Source of the DNA: Schizophyllum amplum | Lineage: Eukaryota > Basidiomycota > Agaricomycetes > Agaricales > Schizophyllaceae | Assembly (NCBI GenBank): GCA_007026445.1 | Contig: VDMD01000243.1 | Location: 1 to 24,053, forward strand | Length of the DNA: 24,053 bases | Direction of reading: 5' to 3' | In this document: piece after piece, positions 1 through 8,581 of the stretch | Layout of the letters: every line of letters starts with the position of its first letter | How positions within the stretch are numbered: position 1 is the stretch's first letter | Notes under the pieces: generated by a model | The model's input: only the letters and a program-made list of their open reading frames with translations | The model's database searches: none | What the model was told of the DNA's origin: nothing | Made by a program: the position numbers and the translations under genes

Positions 1-125
1 TATGCCTGCTCGTCTGGGTGAACAATCTGCGATTGCGGTCCAAGGCGGGTCGCCTGATGTGACCGCGAGCGGCAGCCGGTGGGAATCCGGACTGCGCGAC
101 TCTCGGCCGCAAGCACGGGCCTGCC
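1..125 (-). repeat. Direct repeat copy B2, cut by the window edge
   Basis: Second copy of the B repeat. It shares about 122 bases with 425-545 and then diverges at TGCCACAAGG. It starts at base 1 of the window, so its outer boundary and the 3' terminus of the retroelement cannot be seen. Confidence 0.8.
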
Positions 126-213
126 ACAAGGGACTGTAATACTACAGGGGCATGTAACAAAGTACGAATAAGTACGAGAAACTGATAGGAAACGTAAGAA
201 GGGAGGAGGAGGG
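126..213. other. Unique spacer between retroelement repeats A2 and B2
   Basis: These 88 bases are not repeated elsewhere in the window and carry a purine-rich stretch (GGGAGGAGGAGGGAG). In classical split direct repeats A2 and B2 adjoin directly, so this spacer is either element sequence outside the repeats or a small insertion. No credible coding content was seen. Confidence 0.5.
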
Positions 214-421
214 AGAAAACAAAAACAAGCAGCTGCAAGTACTGCGAGCATGCTGTGAGTGACGGTAGGTACGAAGCGAGACGAGATACATACCTGCGAG
301 CATGCTGTGAGTGACGTAGTACGAAGCGAGACGAGAGTAAGTACAAAGGCGCGCCGCGCCTATGGCGCGGCACGTGGTTCCTCGCGTGCATAGACCGCGG
401 TCAAATGTCTTTGACCGTTCC
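214..421 (-). repeat. Split direct repeat copy A2
   Basis: About 208 bp matching 2980-3193 from a shared AGAAAACAAAAACAAGC start to a shared TTTGACCGTTCCA end. It holds the same internal tandem duplication, the same hairpin (near 351-370) and the palindrome GACCGCGGTC at 393-402. It differs from A1 by small indels, for example a shortened spacer in the second internal unit. Confidence 0.85.
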
Positions 422-2918
422 ATCTATGCCTGCTCGTCTGGGTGAACAATCTGCGATTGCGGTCCAAGGCGGGTCGCCGTGATGTGACCGCGAGCGCAGC
501 CGGTGGGAATCCGGACTGCGCGACTCTCGGCCGCAAGCACGGGCCAGACCAAGTAGCACCGGAAGCCGGAGCCAGAGAGGGCGAACCGTGAAGCGCCAAC
601 CAAGGAGAGGTGTGCAGATGTTCAAGACGAGTGATGTCTGGGCGAGTCGAGGAATTGAGAGGAAGAGGATGGAGGGAAGACGACAGGACTGCCCGCCGGT
701 TTAGATATGGAGCTAGGGTGAACAGTCGTGTGAACTCGAAGCGGGAAGCGGCATCCGCGAGTGCGTTCTCCTTTGTCGGTAGCCACTTTACTTCGAAGGT
801 AAAGTCAAGCTGGGAGGCGAAACCGACAAGTTGACGCAGGAGTTCCATGACAGGCGCGGAGCGTATGGACAGGTTGCGAATGGCGTTGAATACATTAGTG
901 TTGTCAGTGTGAAAAATGATGTGTTTGGCGTGGAAATCCGGACCCCAGCAGCGGATGGCACGGATAATGGCATAGAATTCCTTCCATTTGATGTCACGGG
1001 AGGCGTAGCGAAGAGGAATGCGGGTGGCAAACCAGTGAGTGCCAAATATGCCACCAGCACCTTTTGTGCCACTGGCGTCGGTGTAGATGTGGACATCCTC
1101 CCGTTCCGTGCCAAGATATCGAATACCATTCCATGGTGTTGCAAAATGTAGCCACCATTTAAGCTCCCGACGGGCCGAGCGTGGAATGCGACGTCGTGCG
1201 AAGTGGGAGGTGAAGGAGGCCGAGAAGTCAAATAGAGAGCGCATGAACGCACGAGAGAATGGGATGACCTGCGCACAGAACATGAGATAGCCAGTGAGCT
1301 CCTCGAGCTCCAACTGGGTGCAGTGCGTCTTTTGGTCCCACTGGCAAAGCAGATCTGCGAGATAGATGAGTTTGTCAGGCGGGAGTCGGGCCTCCATGAG
1401 AAGGGAGTCGAGCAGGATGCCAAGATACTCCAATGCAGTGGTCGGCCCTTCAACTTTGGAGTCCTGGAAATTGAGGCCAAGCGCTCGAGCAAGCGCGCGG
1501 GTCCATTCCAGTGCCGCCTGGACAACCGAAGTGGGGGTTCCGGGACGGAATATCTTCAGGAAGTCGTCAAGGTAGTGGCGTATAGACGCAGGAAGGTGAT
1601 GAGAAAGGATCCAGTGGAGAGCCTCAGCGAATAAGTTGAAGATGTATGGTGCGGAGCGCAGACCAAACATAAGGAACAACTCATAGTAGAACTGACCCTG
1701 CCAATGGTATCCAAGGAGGGGCCAGTCAATGGATCGGATGGGTACATGGCGGAAAGCCTGCTCGAGGTCAAGCTTGACCATCAGAGAGCCAGGACCAGAG
1801 GCCACAAGATCGTCCACAGCATGCCGGAAGGTGTCATATACAATAGATGCCTGAGAGTCGGGGATGCCATCATTGACAGAGCTACCGCGGGGCCATGAGA
1901 GATGATGGATTTGGCGCAGTTTCCCGGAATGCTTGCGGGTAGCAACACCGAGAGGTGAGCAGCGGAAGGGGTCCAGAGGTGGAGAAGGGAATGGGCCGTG
2001 CAGGCGCTGTTTTGAAAGCTGGGTATCGACTGCAGACGTGACCGCGTCTGGATGCTCGAAGGCTGAATGGAGGTTCCGACAGGATTGGCTCACCGAGCGG
2101 TCACCGCTGAATCCGATATCCGCCCCATGGTCAATGACGTGCAGTATCGCATCCACGAACGGGCGATCTGGATAGTCGCTCAAGAAGAATGACCAGGCAT
2201 CACGATTGAGGGTAGAGTTCACGAGAGGCAGGGCTTCAGCTACCTGCGGGGGAGGTGCGGTGTTCGCACGCGGATCTGAGTTCGGACGCGCAGGGGGGTA
2301 GTATCGGCCTGGGAACAACGCAGCATGAGGCATATGGTGGTAGCATATAGGCGCAGATGGGGCAGACTCAGCGGGTGCATGGCAACCCGGGAGGAGCATT
2401 GGCTCGCCACTGGATCTGGACGATGGGGAAGACTCAGGGGTGGTTCTCACGCTGAAAGCGACAGATGGAACACTGGACGGTGGTGCAACGGACTCAACGG
2501 AGAGGAGCGGTGACTGAGGACCATGCTCGGCACTAGAGGGGGTTACGACAGGTGGCGTGAGGTTGCGATGGCAGAAGCAGGGGCAAAGGAGGTGGGATCG
2601 GGAGCCAGATTGCGAGAGATCGCCGGAGCAACAGGCATAGCGGTCATTCACAAATGTATTGGGGTGCGTAGGCTTGAAGCGACGTGAGCGCTGACGGCTG
2701 CCCACGCTCGTGCGCGTGAAGGAATGCGGCTGCTGAATCGCGGGAACGGGAACGGGCCGCGTGAAATGTTTCGATCGTTGACGGCGACCTCGGGCCGAAA
2801 GGCGCGTGCACCGGCGTTGAGCGACGTCGAGCGGCGGCAGTGGGTACCAGCTGCCCGAGTGGCCAACTCGGAAGGAGCCAGGGCTCGAGGGACCAAGAGG
2901 ATAGTCGTGAAAAGACAT
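360..2918 (-). CDS. Reverse transcriptase-RNase H polyprotein of DIRS-like element
   Basis: This uninterrupted 852-codon frame carries a proline/serine-rich, Gag-like N-terminal part (about residues 1-230). A reverse transcriptase domain follows (about 300-510): motif A is LDLEQAF near residue 384 and the catalytic box is YLDDF near 448. An RNase H domain follows (about 605-730) with all four acidic positions visible: YTDAS, the E of KEFYAI, HTDN, and the D of ENALADAAS. ENALADAASR-type RNase H endings are typical of DIRS-like RTs. There is no aspartic protease motif. After about residue 730 the frame becomes low-complexity and runs through repeat B1 into A2, so the last ~120 codons are probably not native protein. 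A tyrosine recombinase, expected downstream in this class, is absent from this frame. No stop or frameshift breaks the catalytic domains, so the copy may be recent. Confidence 0.85.
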   Translation of the reverse strand: MSFHDYPLGPSSPGSFRVGHSGSWYPLPPLDVAQRRCTRLSARGRRQRSKHFTRPVPVPAIQQPHSFTRTSVGSRQRSRRFKPTHPNTFVNDRYACCSGDLSQSGSRSHLLCPCFCHRNLTPPVVTPSSAEHGPQSPLLSVESVAPPSSVPSVAFSVRTTPESSPSSRSSGEPMLLPGCHAPAESAPSAPICYHHMPHAALFPGRYYPPARPNSDPRANTAPPPQVAEALPLVNSTLNRDAWSFFLSDYPDRPFVDAILHVIDHGADIGFSGDRSVSQSCRNLHSAFEHPDAVTSAVDTQLSKQRLHGPFPSPPLDPFRCSPLGVATRKHSGKLRQIHHLSWPRGSSVNDGIPDSQASIVYDTFRHAVDDLVASGPGSLMVKLDLEQAFRHVPIRSIDWPLLGYHWQGQFYYELFLMFGLRSAPYIFNLFAEALHWILSHHLPASIRHYLDDFLKIFRPGTPTSVVQAALEWTRALARALGLNFQDSKVEGPTTALEYLGILLDSLLMEARLPPDKLIYLADLLCQWDQKTHCTQLELEELTGYLMFCAQVIPFSRAFMRSLFDFSASFTSHFARRRIPRSARRELKWWLHFATPWNGIRYLGTEREDVHIYTDASGTKGAGGIFGTHWFATRIPLRYASRDIKWKEFYAIIRAIRCWGPDFHAKHIIFHTDNTNVFNAIRNLSIRSAPVMELLRQLVGFASQLDFTFEVKWLPTKENALADAASRFEFTRLFTLAPYLNRRAVLSSSLHPLPLNSSTRPDITRLEHLHTSPWLALHGSPSLAPASGATWSGPCLRPRVAQSGFPPAALAVTSRRPALDRNRRLFTQTSRHRWNGQRHLTAVYAREEPRAAP
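425..545 (-). repeat. Direct repeat copy B1
   Basis: About 121 bp starting TATGCCTGCTCGTCTGGGTG and ending near GCACGGGCC, repeated at 1-124 with only two single-base indels. It lies immediately next to A2. In the coding direction it follows the RT-RNase H frame. Just upstream of it (about 545-620) the minus-strand translation weakly resembles the start of a DIRS tyrosine recombinase, but this is too short to establish. Confidence 0.85.
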
Positions 2919-2979
2919 GAGGCTGGTGCAAGTGGCATGGGTGGCAACCAGGGTCTCGAATTCTGGTGGAACCTAATGA

Positions 2980-3193
2980 AGAAAACAAAAACAAGCAGCT
3001 GCAAGTACTGCGAGCATGCTGTGAGTGACGGTAGGTACGAAGCGAGACGAGATACAGTACCTGCGAGCATGCTGTGAGTGACGGTAGGTACGAAGCGAGA
3101 CGAAGAGTAAGTACAAAGGCGCGCCGCGCCTATGGGCGCGGCACGTGGTTCCTCGCGTGCATAGACCGCGGTCAAATGTCTTTGACCGTTCCA
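2980..3193 (-). repeat. Split direct repeat copy A1 (5' end of the retroelement)
   Basis: About 214 bp nearly identical to 214-421, differing by a few single-base indels. It contains an internal tandem duplication of about 50 bp (starting near 3009 and 3062, shared core GCGAGCATGCTGTGAGTGAC). It also has a perfect 8-bp-stem hairpin (GCCGCGCC/GGCGCGGC) near 3123-3142 and the palindrome GACCGCGGTC at 3164-3173. Its outer end, near 3193, is the inferred 5' terminus of the element in coding orientation. Confidence 0.85.
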
Positions 3194-3209
3194 AGTCTCC
3201 TCGACCCAC

Positions 3210-3515
3210 CTTGTACTCGAAGTTCACCTCCGAGTCATCTGCATCACTTTCTGCGCTCTTGACAAGCTTCTACTCTGAGCCCTCAAAATCCACCATCTAC
3301 AGATTATCGCGAGGCAGCACAGCGGCGGAGACCTCGTAAAGCCGGCCAATATATCAGCGCAGTTGCGCCCTCGGCCTCATGCCGTGTCAGTACTTACAAA
3401 CCGCAACTTGCTTCTGCGATGCTGGCGCTGGAATTGCATGTATCCTGCGGGATCCCTTGATGTGCATTGAGCCACTATCATCGAACTTGACGAGGGCACC
3501 GGCCTCGGGACCTCG
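3210..3515 (-). pseudogene. Possible exon fragments of an unrecognised gene beside the retroelement
   Basis: Two minus-strand pieces look like exons. One at about 3515-3402 encodes VKFDDSGSMHIKGSRRI in a frame of about 37 residues and ends at a GTTTGT donor. One at 3269-3210 encodes 20 residues including ESDADDSEVNFEYK, follows a TAG acceptor and ends at a GTGGGT donor. Joined, they stay in phase across an intron of about 132 nt, long for this window. The retroelement terminus lies only 16 bp past the second donor, so the element may have landed in the following intron. I do not recognise the product and cannot place a start codon with confidence. It could also be chance open frame. Confidence 0.3.
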
Positions 3516-3760
3516 TCACTGGCCAGCAAGATTTTTGGCATAGCTGCAGTGATCAGTGATCATGATGATCCGTTCAGACTCAGTCGAATAGCTTGTGGGC
3601 GGGAGTCTGAAGCACTGCGACATGTTGGTTGATCTACACCGCATAGGAAACATCGCAAGCTGATTGGAGCCTTGACAGCTGCGATCCGTCTGCACCTCGC
3701 TTTCGACGGCATCTGCTTCATAATTTGAGGCTATTGTTTTGCGGTACGTGAGTCCTACAT
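3516..3760. other. Upstream region of the P450 gene, no clear gene
   Basis: About 245 bases without a convincing coding frame on either strand. A cluster of GATC tetramers (TGATCAGTGATCATGATGATC region, about 3549-3570) is visible. No obvious TATA box was found close to the P450 start codon. Confidence 0.4.
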
Positions 3761-5860
3761 ATGGGCGAGTTGCAGGCGCAGTTGCAACTTACGATGGTCT
3801 CTCTCATTTCTTTGCTGTTGCTGGGTACACTGGGCCTCTGCGCTGCTATCCGCGTCGCACTACATGTCTGCAACCGCCGGTCTCGAACATTGGGACCGGA
3901 CCTCACTCATATCCCAGCGATAGGGAATACGGGCGTATTTACCTCGTGGATTAGTGCTTTCCAGTGCCTGCTGCATACCGATAGCTTCCTGCAAGAGGGA
4001 TACGACAAGGTGCGTCCGCTGTCGTCACTGCACGTCCCATTCACGGCCGTACTCAATGGATAATCGCATTCAGTACAAAGGACGCTGCTTCCGCGTCCCT
4101 GAGCTGACGCGCTGGATCGTTATCCTTAGTGGCGACCTCATCCCTGAGTATGTCAAGCTTCCGGAGAGCACAGTTAGTCTCGGCGACGCGGTCAAAGAGG
4201 TATGCGTTTATACATCCTCCTGCATCAAAAACTCTGACATCGGCGTAGCTCCTGCAGACCGAATACACCATGGGCAAAACAGCAGTGTATGTACTATCAC
4301 TTGCCACCGCCTAAAGCGGGTCTTGCTGAGGCGCGCTATCATAGGACCAATGCATACCATATCCCCCTCTTTCGCAAGATAACGCGTAATTTGGACGACT
4401 ATTTTCCTCAACTGCGCCACGAATCGGCGCGACTTCTCGATAATCATCTTCGTGGGGATGCAGTTGGGCGTGCGTGGTACCATACACTACGCTTCCAAAA
4501 TGTTTTGCTCACTAAACTCAGCAGAATGGAAACCTGTGGTCGTATCGGACATGATGTTCGATGTCATTTGCCGTGCTACCAACACGGTCTACGTCGGGTC
4601 AAAAATGGGTACGTCGAGTCACTGTCTGTCTTCTGTAACCTCTGAGATCTAGCTCGATACAGCCAGCAACGACGAATACGTCCATACATGCATCGGGTAC
4701 TCGAATGAAGTTGCCAAGATTACCGCGGTCGCGAACCTTCTGCCTTCCTTCCTGCAATCGTAAGTTCTTCGTCATGATTTTCTGCGCTTTCGCGCTATTG
4801 CTGACGGGTCTCTTCCTCGATAGCTTGATTCTGCCGTTCTTCAGCGTCAATCACTATGTGAGGAAGGCTACCCATATCCTCAGACCGTTGATAGAAGAGC
4901 GTCAAGGAGGCCGACACGATCTCTCGGCGAAGTCTGGACGGGACGAACAATACGTGCGTATCCAACACCTTTCATCCGCGACTTCATCTCAATACCACCT
5001 CAGGATGACTTCCTGCAGTGGGCTGTGAGTAAAGCAGCGGAACAAGACGAATACGAGCGCGATCCGGTCACCCTTACGCGCCGAATCCTTTTGTCAAACT
5101 TCGTAACGCTGCATACCACTACCATGGTGCGTCTGACTTGGATGATTTTGACCATTTCTGACCCAACCGCAGACGTTCCTGCATGCCCTCCTTCACGTCG
5201 CCGCTGACCAGCGCTATGTGAGCATCCTCCGCGAAGAAGTGTCCGCCGTGATCGCAGAGCATGGTTGGACGAAGGAGGCCGTCGACAAGATGTACTTCAT
5301 GGACAGCCTGTTCAAGGAGGTTCAGCGGTTTGACGGGCTCGGCTGTCGTGAGTTGACCCTTCACCGCGGCCCAAGCACACTCGCCTTGCTTACATTCTTT
5401 CTTGCGTCCCTCAGTCACGCTCACCCGGAAAGCACGAGAGACCTTCCAGTTCTCGGACGGGACTGTCGTTCCTAAGGGCGCATTCCTGGCCGTCGCACGC
5501 TCCGCGACCCAGCTCGACGACGCAAACCACGCGAACGCCGGCGTCTTCGATCCCTGGCGCTTCGCCACCGCCGCCAATGAGAGGGCAAGCGGCCTGCGTG
5601 AGCCGCGCGACGACCTCACGCACGCGGACCCGACGAGCCTGGGCTTTGGGCTCGGGCGCACGGCGTGTCCGGGGCGGTTCTTCGCGGCGACGCTGATGAA
5701 GATGATGCTCGCGCATATGGTGTTTAATTACGACCTGGCGTTCGACCCCAAGGCTAAGGTCGGGGAGGAGAGCGCGCGGCCGATCAACAAGTGGTTTTCG
5801 GGTCATTGTATACCTGATCCTGCGGCGAAGGTGTTCTTTAGGAGGCGACTGGCTGTGTAG
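3761..5860 (+). CDS. Cytochrome P450 monooxygenase (microsomal, basidiomycete type)
   Basis: Exons: 3761-4009, 4074-4199, 4258-4286, 4345-4469, 4525-4608, 4663-4759, 4824-4953, 5004-5126, 5173-5347 and 5415-5860. They join in phase to 527 aa, the usual length for a microsomal P450. A hydrophobic N-terminal anchor spans about residues 11-33. The I-helix carries HTTTM (about 317-321) in place of the common AGxDT, a variant I recall in several fungal P450s. The K-helix ExxR is E370/R373 (KEVQR), FDPWRF serves as the PERF-like motif, and the heme loop FGLGRTACPGR places the proximal cysteine at about 464. A heme-thiolate monooxygenase using a CPR partner at the ER is expected; the substrate is unknown. 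The start was chosen as the first ATG giving the membrane anchor; an in-frame ATG lies at 3794. Its neighbour is convergent and not an obvious pathway partner. Confidence 0.93.
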
Positions 5861-5925
5861 CTCGCTTCCTACATTTTACAGCAGATGCGTCGATAGTATC
5901 AAAGTTGTCGTACATTTGCTCTTCT

Positions 5926-7312
5926 TTATGCAATTTTGATCAACAGCTTCCCCGTCGTCTGCCCCGTAGTCAGATCTGTCTGCGCATCCCGCACACCCTG
6001 CGCCGTGAACGGGTACTCCTTAAAGATGTTGATCTTGAGCACGCCTTTCTCGACGTACTCCCACACCTTGCTGGTGTAGTGGTGCTTCTCGTCGAACGTG
6101 TAGACGTAGTTGTTCATGCTATTAAGGGTGAGAATAGATCAGTCAGCGGATCGCAGATGAGGTGAGGAGGGACTCACGTAGGGCGAAGCAGCTTGATGTT
6201 CTTCGATGCAAGGCGCAGCGGGGAGACTGGCGGGATGGCGCCTAAAGATGGCGTCAAACAGGTTGCCCGAGCAGACAGATGATGACATACCGGATGCATT
6301 CCCTACGCCGACAAGGGTGCCCTTCCTCCTCAGCGCGGCGAGCGATGTCTCGAAGCTATAGTACGCATAAGTCTCGTGCTCTCGAGGAATCGTGCCGAGA
6401 CTCACGTATCCTTCCCGACTCCATCAAACACGGCATGCACGCCCTCACCGTTCGTGATCTCCAGAACCCGCTTGAGCGTGTCCTCGCTCTTGTACAGGAT
6501 CATATGGTCCGCGCCGTGCTCCTTCGCCAGCGCCGCCTTCGCCGCAGTCGACGTCGTGCCGATGACGGTCGCGCCGAGGTGCTTGCAGAGCTGGACGAGG
6601 AGCAGACCGAGGCCGCCCGCGGCGGTATGTATCAGAATCGTGTCACCTTTCTGCACCGCGTACGCCTCGTGGGCGAAGGTGACGGCGGTGAGGGATTGCA
6701 GCAGGGCGGCTGCTGCAATGCGTGAGTCTACATTCGCGGACACGGGATACGCGGCGGTCCAGGGGATGGAGGTGTAGGTCGCGTGCGCGCCAAGGGAGTC
6801 CTGGGGACGGTTAGTGGACTGTGTGGGAGGGGAGGGAGAAGGTGGGTCTCACGGTTCCGACTTTGCCACCGACTGTGTAGCCGAAGCGCTTGAAGGCGGG
6901 GTCGTTGAGGATCTTCTCGTCGGTGGGGAGCTGGACGATGGTCCCTACGGCTTCCTTGCCGATGGGAGCGGGGAAAGACTTGAGAGGGTACAGGCCTTGT
7001 CTAGCAGGGGTGAGCCAGTGTTTATGAACGGACATAAAGGCGATGTACCGGAAGTAGGTGTCAATAAAGTTCACGCCACCGTACTCAACCTGGGTAACTT
7101 TGTCAGAGCTATCGGCATGGCACGTCTGGGGGGAACACACCTTGATGACGATGTGGTCCGCCTCGACCTTGGGAAACGGCAATGTCATCTTCTCCAGGAG
7201 CTCGATGCCCCCCGTCTGCACATCGCTGTCAGTCACGGCCGCGGGCCTGTGTATCGCGCCATCATCATGCCTTGGGGATGGCGATCGTCTCGATGGATTC
7301 GGGGAGCGTCAT
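5926..7312 (-). CDS. ZTA1: NADPH quinone oxidoreductase, Zta1/zeta-crystallin family (MDR)
   Basis: Exons on the minus strand: 7312-7271, 7215-7141, 7089-7049, 7000-6853, 6800-6406, 6355-6291, 6241-6178 and 6118-5926. They join to 340 aa, the normal length for zinc-independent medium-chain quinone reductases. Seen: VEYGGVNFIDTYFR near the N-terminus, the Rossmann glycine motif HTAAGGLG (about 160-167), TNGEGVHAVFDGVGKDT, the VGNASG strand-loop, and a C-terminal TTGKLLIKI. The order matches yeast Zta1, which reduces quinones with NADPH in the cytosol. There is no structural-zinc cysteine cluster, as expected for this subgroup. Intron 1 begins GC (AAG|GCATGA) and is the only non-GT donor I needed; the in-frame K-T-G-G join matches the family. 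The gene converges on the P450 with 65 bp between stops. Confidence 0.93.
7216..7270 (-). other. GC-AG intron in the quinone oxidoreductase gene
   Basis: This 55-nt intron starts GCATGATG and ends GATGTGCAG on the minus strand. No GT donor is available that keeps the short first exon (14 codons) in frame with the conserved TGGIELLEKM segment. An internal TGACTGAC offers a branch-point-like site. GC-AG is a known minor intron class. Confidence 0.7.
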
Positions 7313-7666
7313 GTTGGTCGAGCGGTGGATGTAGCGCGTGTAGCTAGGTGGGCAGCGGTGATAAAGCAGAGGAAATCCTTTTCTTAAGGGAAGTGTGCGC
7401 CTGAGTAAGCTCATGGAACTGCTGACAAGTGGGAGGCCGGATGGCGAGCTTTGGCGCGAAGACCGGGCCGACAGTCCGGGTGGAAGCAGTTCAGTGTAGA
7501 CCAGGTGTACGTAGACTGTGTAGCGACTGCGTGTCCGAGCCGGTCGATACGGAAAGGAAGGGAATTCCCACGGTCACGAACTGCAACAACGTCGATACGA
7601 AGAACAGAGGGAAACACTGTAGGGAATTCTAAGGAATGTAGGTACTTCGAGCCTCGTATATATACT

Positions 7667-7687
7667 GGTCTGCTTGATAAGCAGACC
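7667..7687. repeat. Perfect 9-bp inverted repeat with 3-nt loop
   Basis: GGTCTGCTT, then GAT, then AAGCAGACC, just beside a TATATATA-like run. It could be an operator-like dyad or a transcript hairpin; nothing shows which. Confidence 0.75.
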
Positions 7688-7745
7688 TCAGAGATACTGG
7701 TGAGCTGAGTAAGTGCTGACTGAGCAGACAACATAGAAAAGAGCG

Positions 7746-7763
7746 GCCGTTACCGGTAACGGC
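7746..7763. promoter_or_regulatory. Perfect 18-bp palindrome, candidate dimeric factor site
   Basis: GCCGTTACCGGTAACGGC is its own reverse complement over all 18 bases. It lies in the divergent upstream region between the quinone oxidoreductase and UBP2-like genes. Paired half-sites of GTAACGG type suggest a dimeric DNA-binding protein, but the factor is unknown. Confidence 0.6.
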
Positions 7764-8528
7764 AAAGTCCCAAGAGCGGGGGCCTGGGCGCGCGCGTCAC
7801 ATTCAGCTTGAGCTTCGTTCGACCAGGCTTCGACCACCATTTGCCATTGGCATGTCACAGGAAGACATTGACACGCTCTCGCGCGAGCTGAAGGGTCTCG
7901 TCCTCCACTATCTCGAGCTTACGCGCCATAGTACGAGCCCTTGGTCGTTTAGACTGGGGGCGTCTGATATTTGGACATTCTGTGGGGTATCTTGCTAGGT
8001 CAGCGTCTATTCGCCCGATGAAGAGCAAGGATTCCATGATATTCGCGGCGCTGAAGCTGTACGATATGTCGAGGGTTTTCATTTTGCGTCAGTGCTGTTA
8101 CCTGTAGACAGCCAGGTCTCCAATGCGTTTGTGGCCAGCCATTGACAATCCTGCGCACTTGACTACCGATCACATCAGCTGGGAGAACTCGATCTGTTCT
8201 GTGTGCTGCGAGTCAAAATCAGTAGCAATGACAGTACAGAAGGGAGACAGTCATTTGGTGATGGTCGTACACGAAATTCAACCATCACGTGGGAGGCTAC
8301 TCACTATTTACCGTTGTTGTTCGGGATCATCCGGTTACGTGATGCGCGTACGCCGGTGCGTCTGGCGCTGCAGAGCACGTCACTTGGGCTATTCGTCTGC
8401 GCCGTTTCTTTATTCTCTACCACGTTCTTGAAGCCATTCGTGACGAGGACATATTCGGGGGCGCAAGATCGCACGCGGCGACAGATTTTGAGAGGAGCAA
8501 GGGCTGTATCAGATCGCTAGCGCCTGAG

Positions 8529-8580
8529 GTGCGTGCACAGTGTCGGCGCAACGAGCGCAGAGACTGACGCGTCGTCGCAG
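8529..8580 (+). other. Probable 5'-leader intron of the UBP2-like gene
   Basis: A textbook fungal intron: GTGCGT donor, CTGAC branch site about 15 nt before a CGTCGCAG acceptor, 52 nt in all. It ends one base before the ATG used as the start codon. No upstream frame joins in phase to the coding sequence, so it is best read as an untranslated-leader intron. Confidence 0.55.
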
Positions 8581-8581
8581 G

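Larger units (their letters stand above)
1..3193 (-). mobile_element. DIRS/Ngaro-like (tyrosine-recombinase type) retroelement with split direct repeats
   Basis: The element reads on the minus strand. Seen directly: one long RT-RNase H frame lies between two copies of repeat A (3193-2980 and 421-214). A second repeat, B, is present immediately downstream of the frame (about 545-425) and again at 125-1. In coding order this gives A1-ORF-B1-A2-B2, the split-direct-repeat layout described for Ngaro/PAT-like elements rather than LTR elements. B1 abuts A2 within about 4 bp, but about 88 unique bases separate A2 from B2, which departs from the textbook form. B2 runs into the left window edge, so the 3' end is not seen. 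No protease or integrase is visible, and no complete tyrosine recombinase. The class call is inference from RT type plus repeat geometry. Confidence 0.72.
7313..8528. other. Gap between divergent ZTA1-like and UBP2-like genes; ambiguous content
   Basis: About 1.2 kb with no confident gene. On the plus strand, an ATG at 7852 opens a 47-codon frame beginning MSQEDIDTLSRELKGLVLHY, with helix-like composition. A 105-codon frame ends at 8520 and contains one hydrophobic stretch (LALQSTSLGLFVCAVSLF, about 8362-8415). I could not join these into a convincing spliced gene, and the product is not recognised. They could be remnants or 5' leader sequence of the downstream gene. The segment also holds a TATATATA-like run near 7657 and the two dyad symmetries listed separately. 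Confidence 0.4.

Noticed and set aside
610..2513. Numerous plus-strand open frames across 610-2513
   Set aside because: They are antisense to the RT-RNase H frame, whose catalytic motifs are clear, and show no domains of their own.
1..3193. LTR retrotransposon (Gypsy/Copia)
   Set aside because: There is no protease or integrase, the RT-RNase H endings look DIRS-like, and two different repeats are interleaved instead of one identical LTR pair.
3761..7312. Secondary-metabolite cluster of P450 plus oxidoreductase
   Set aside because: There is no backbone synthase, transporter or regulator nearby, and the oxidoreductase is a generic Zta1-type enzyme in convergent orientation.
7411..7734. 107-codon minus-strand frame upstream of the quinone oxidoreductase
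   Set aside because: No motifs, no splice connection to the gene, and it overlaps the dyad-rich promoter region.
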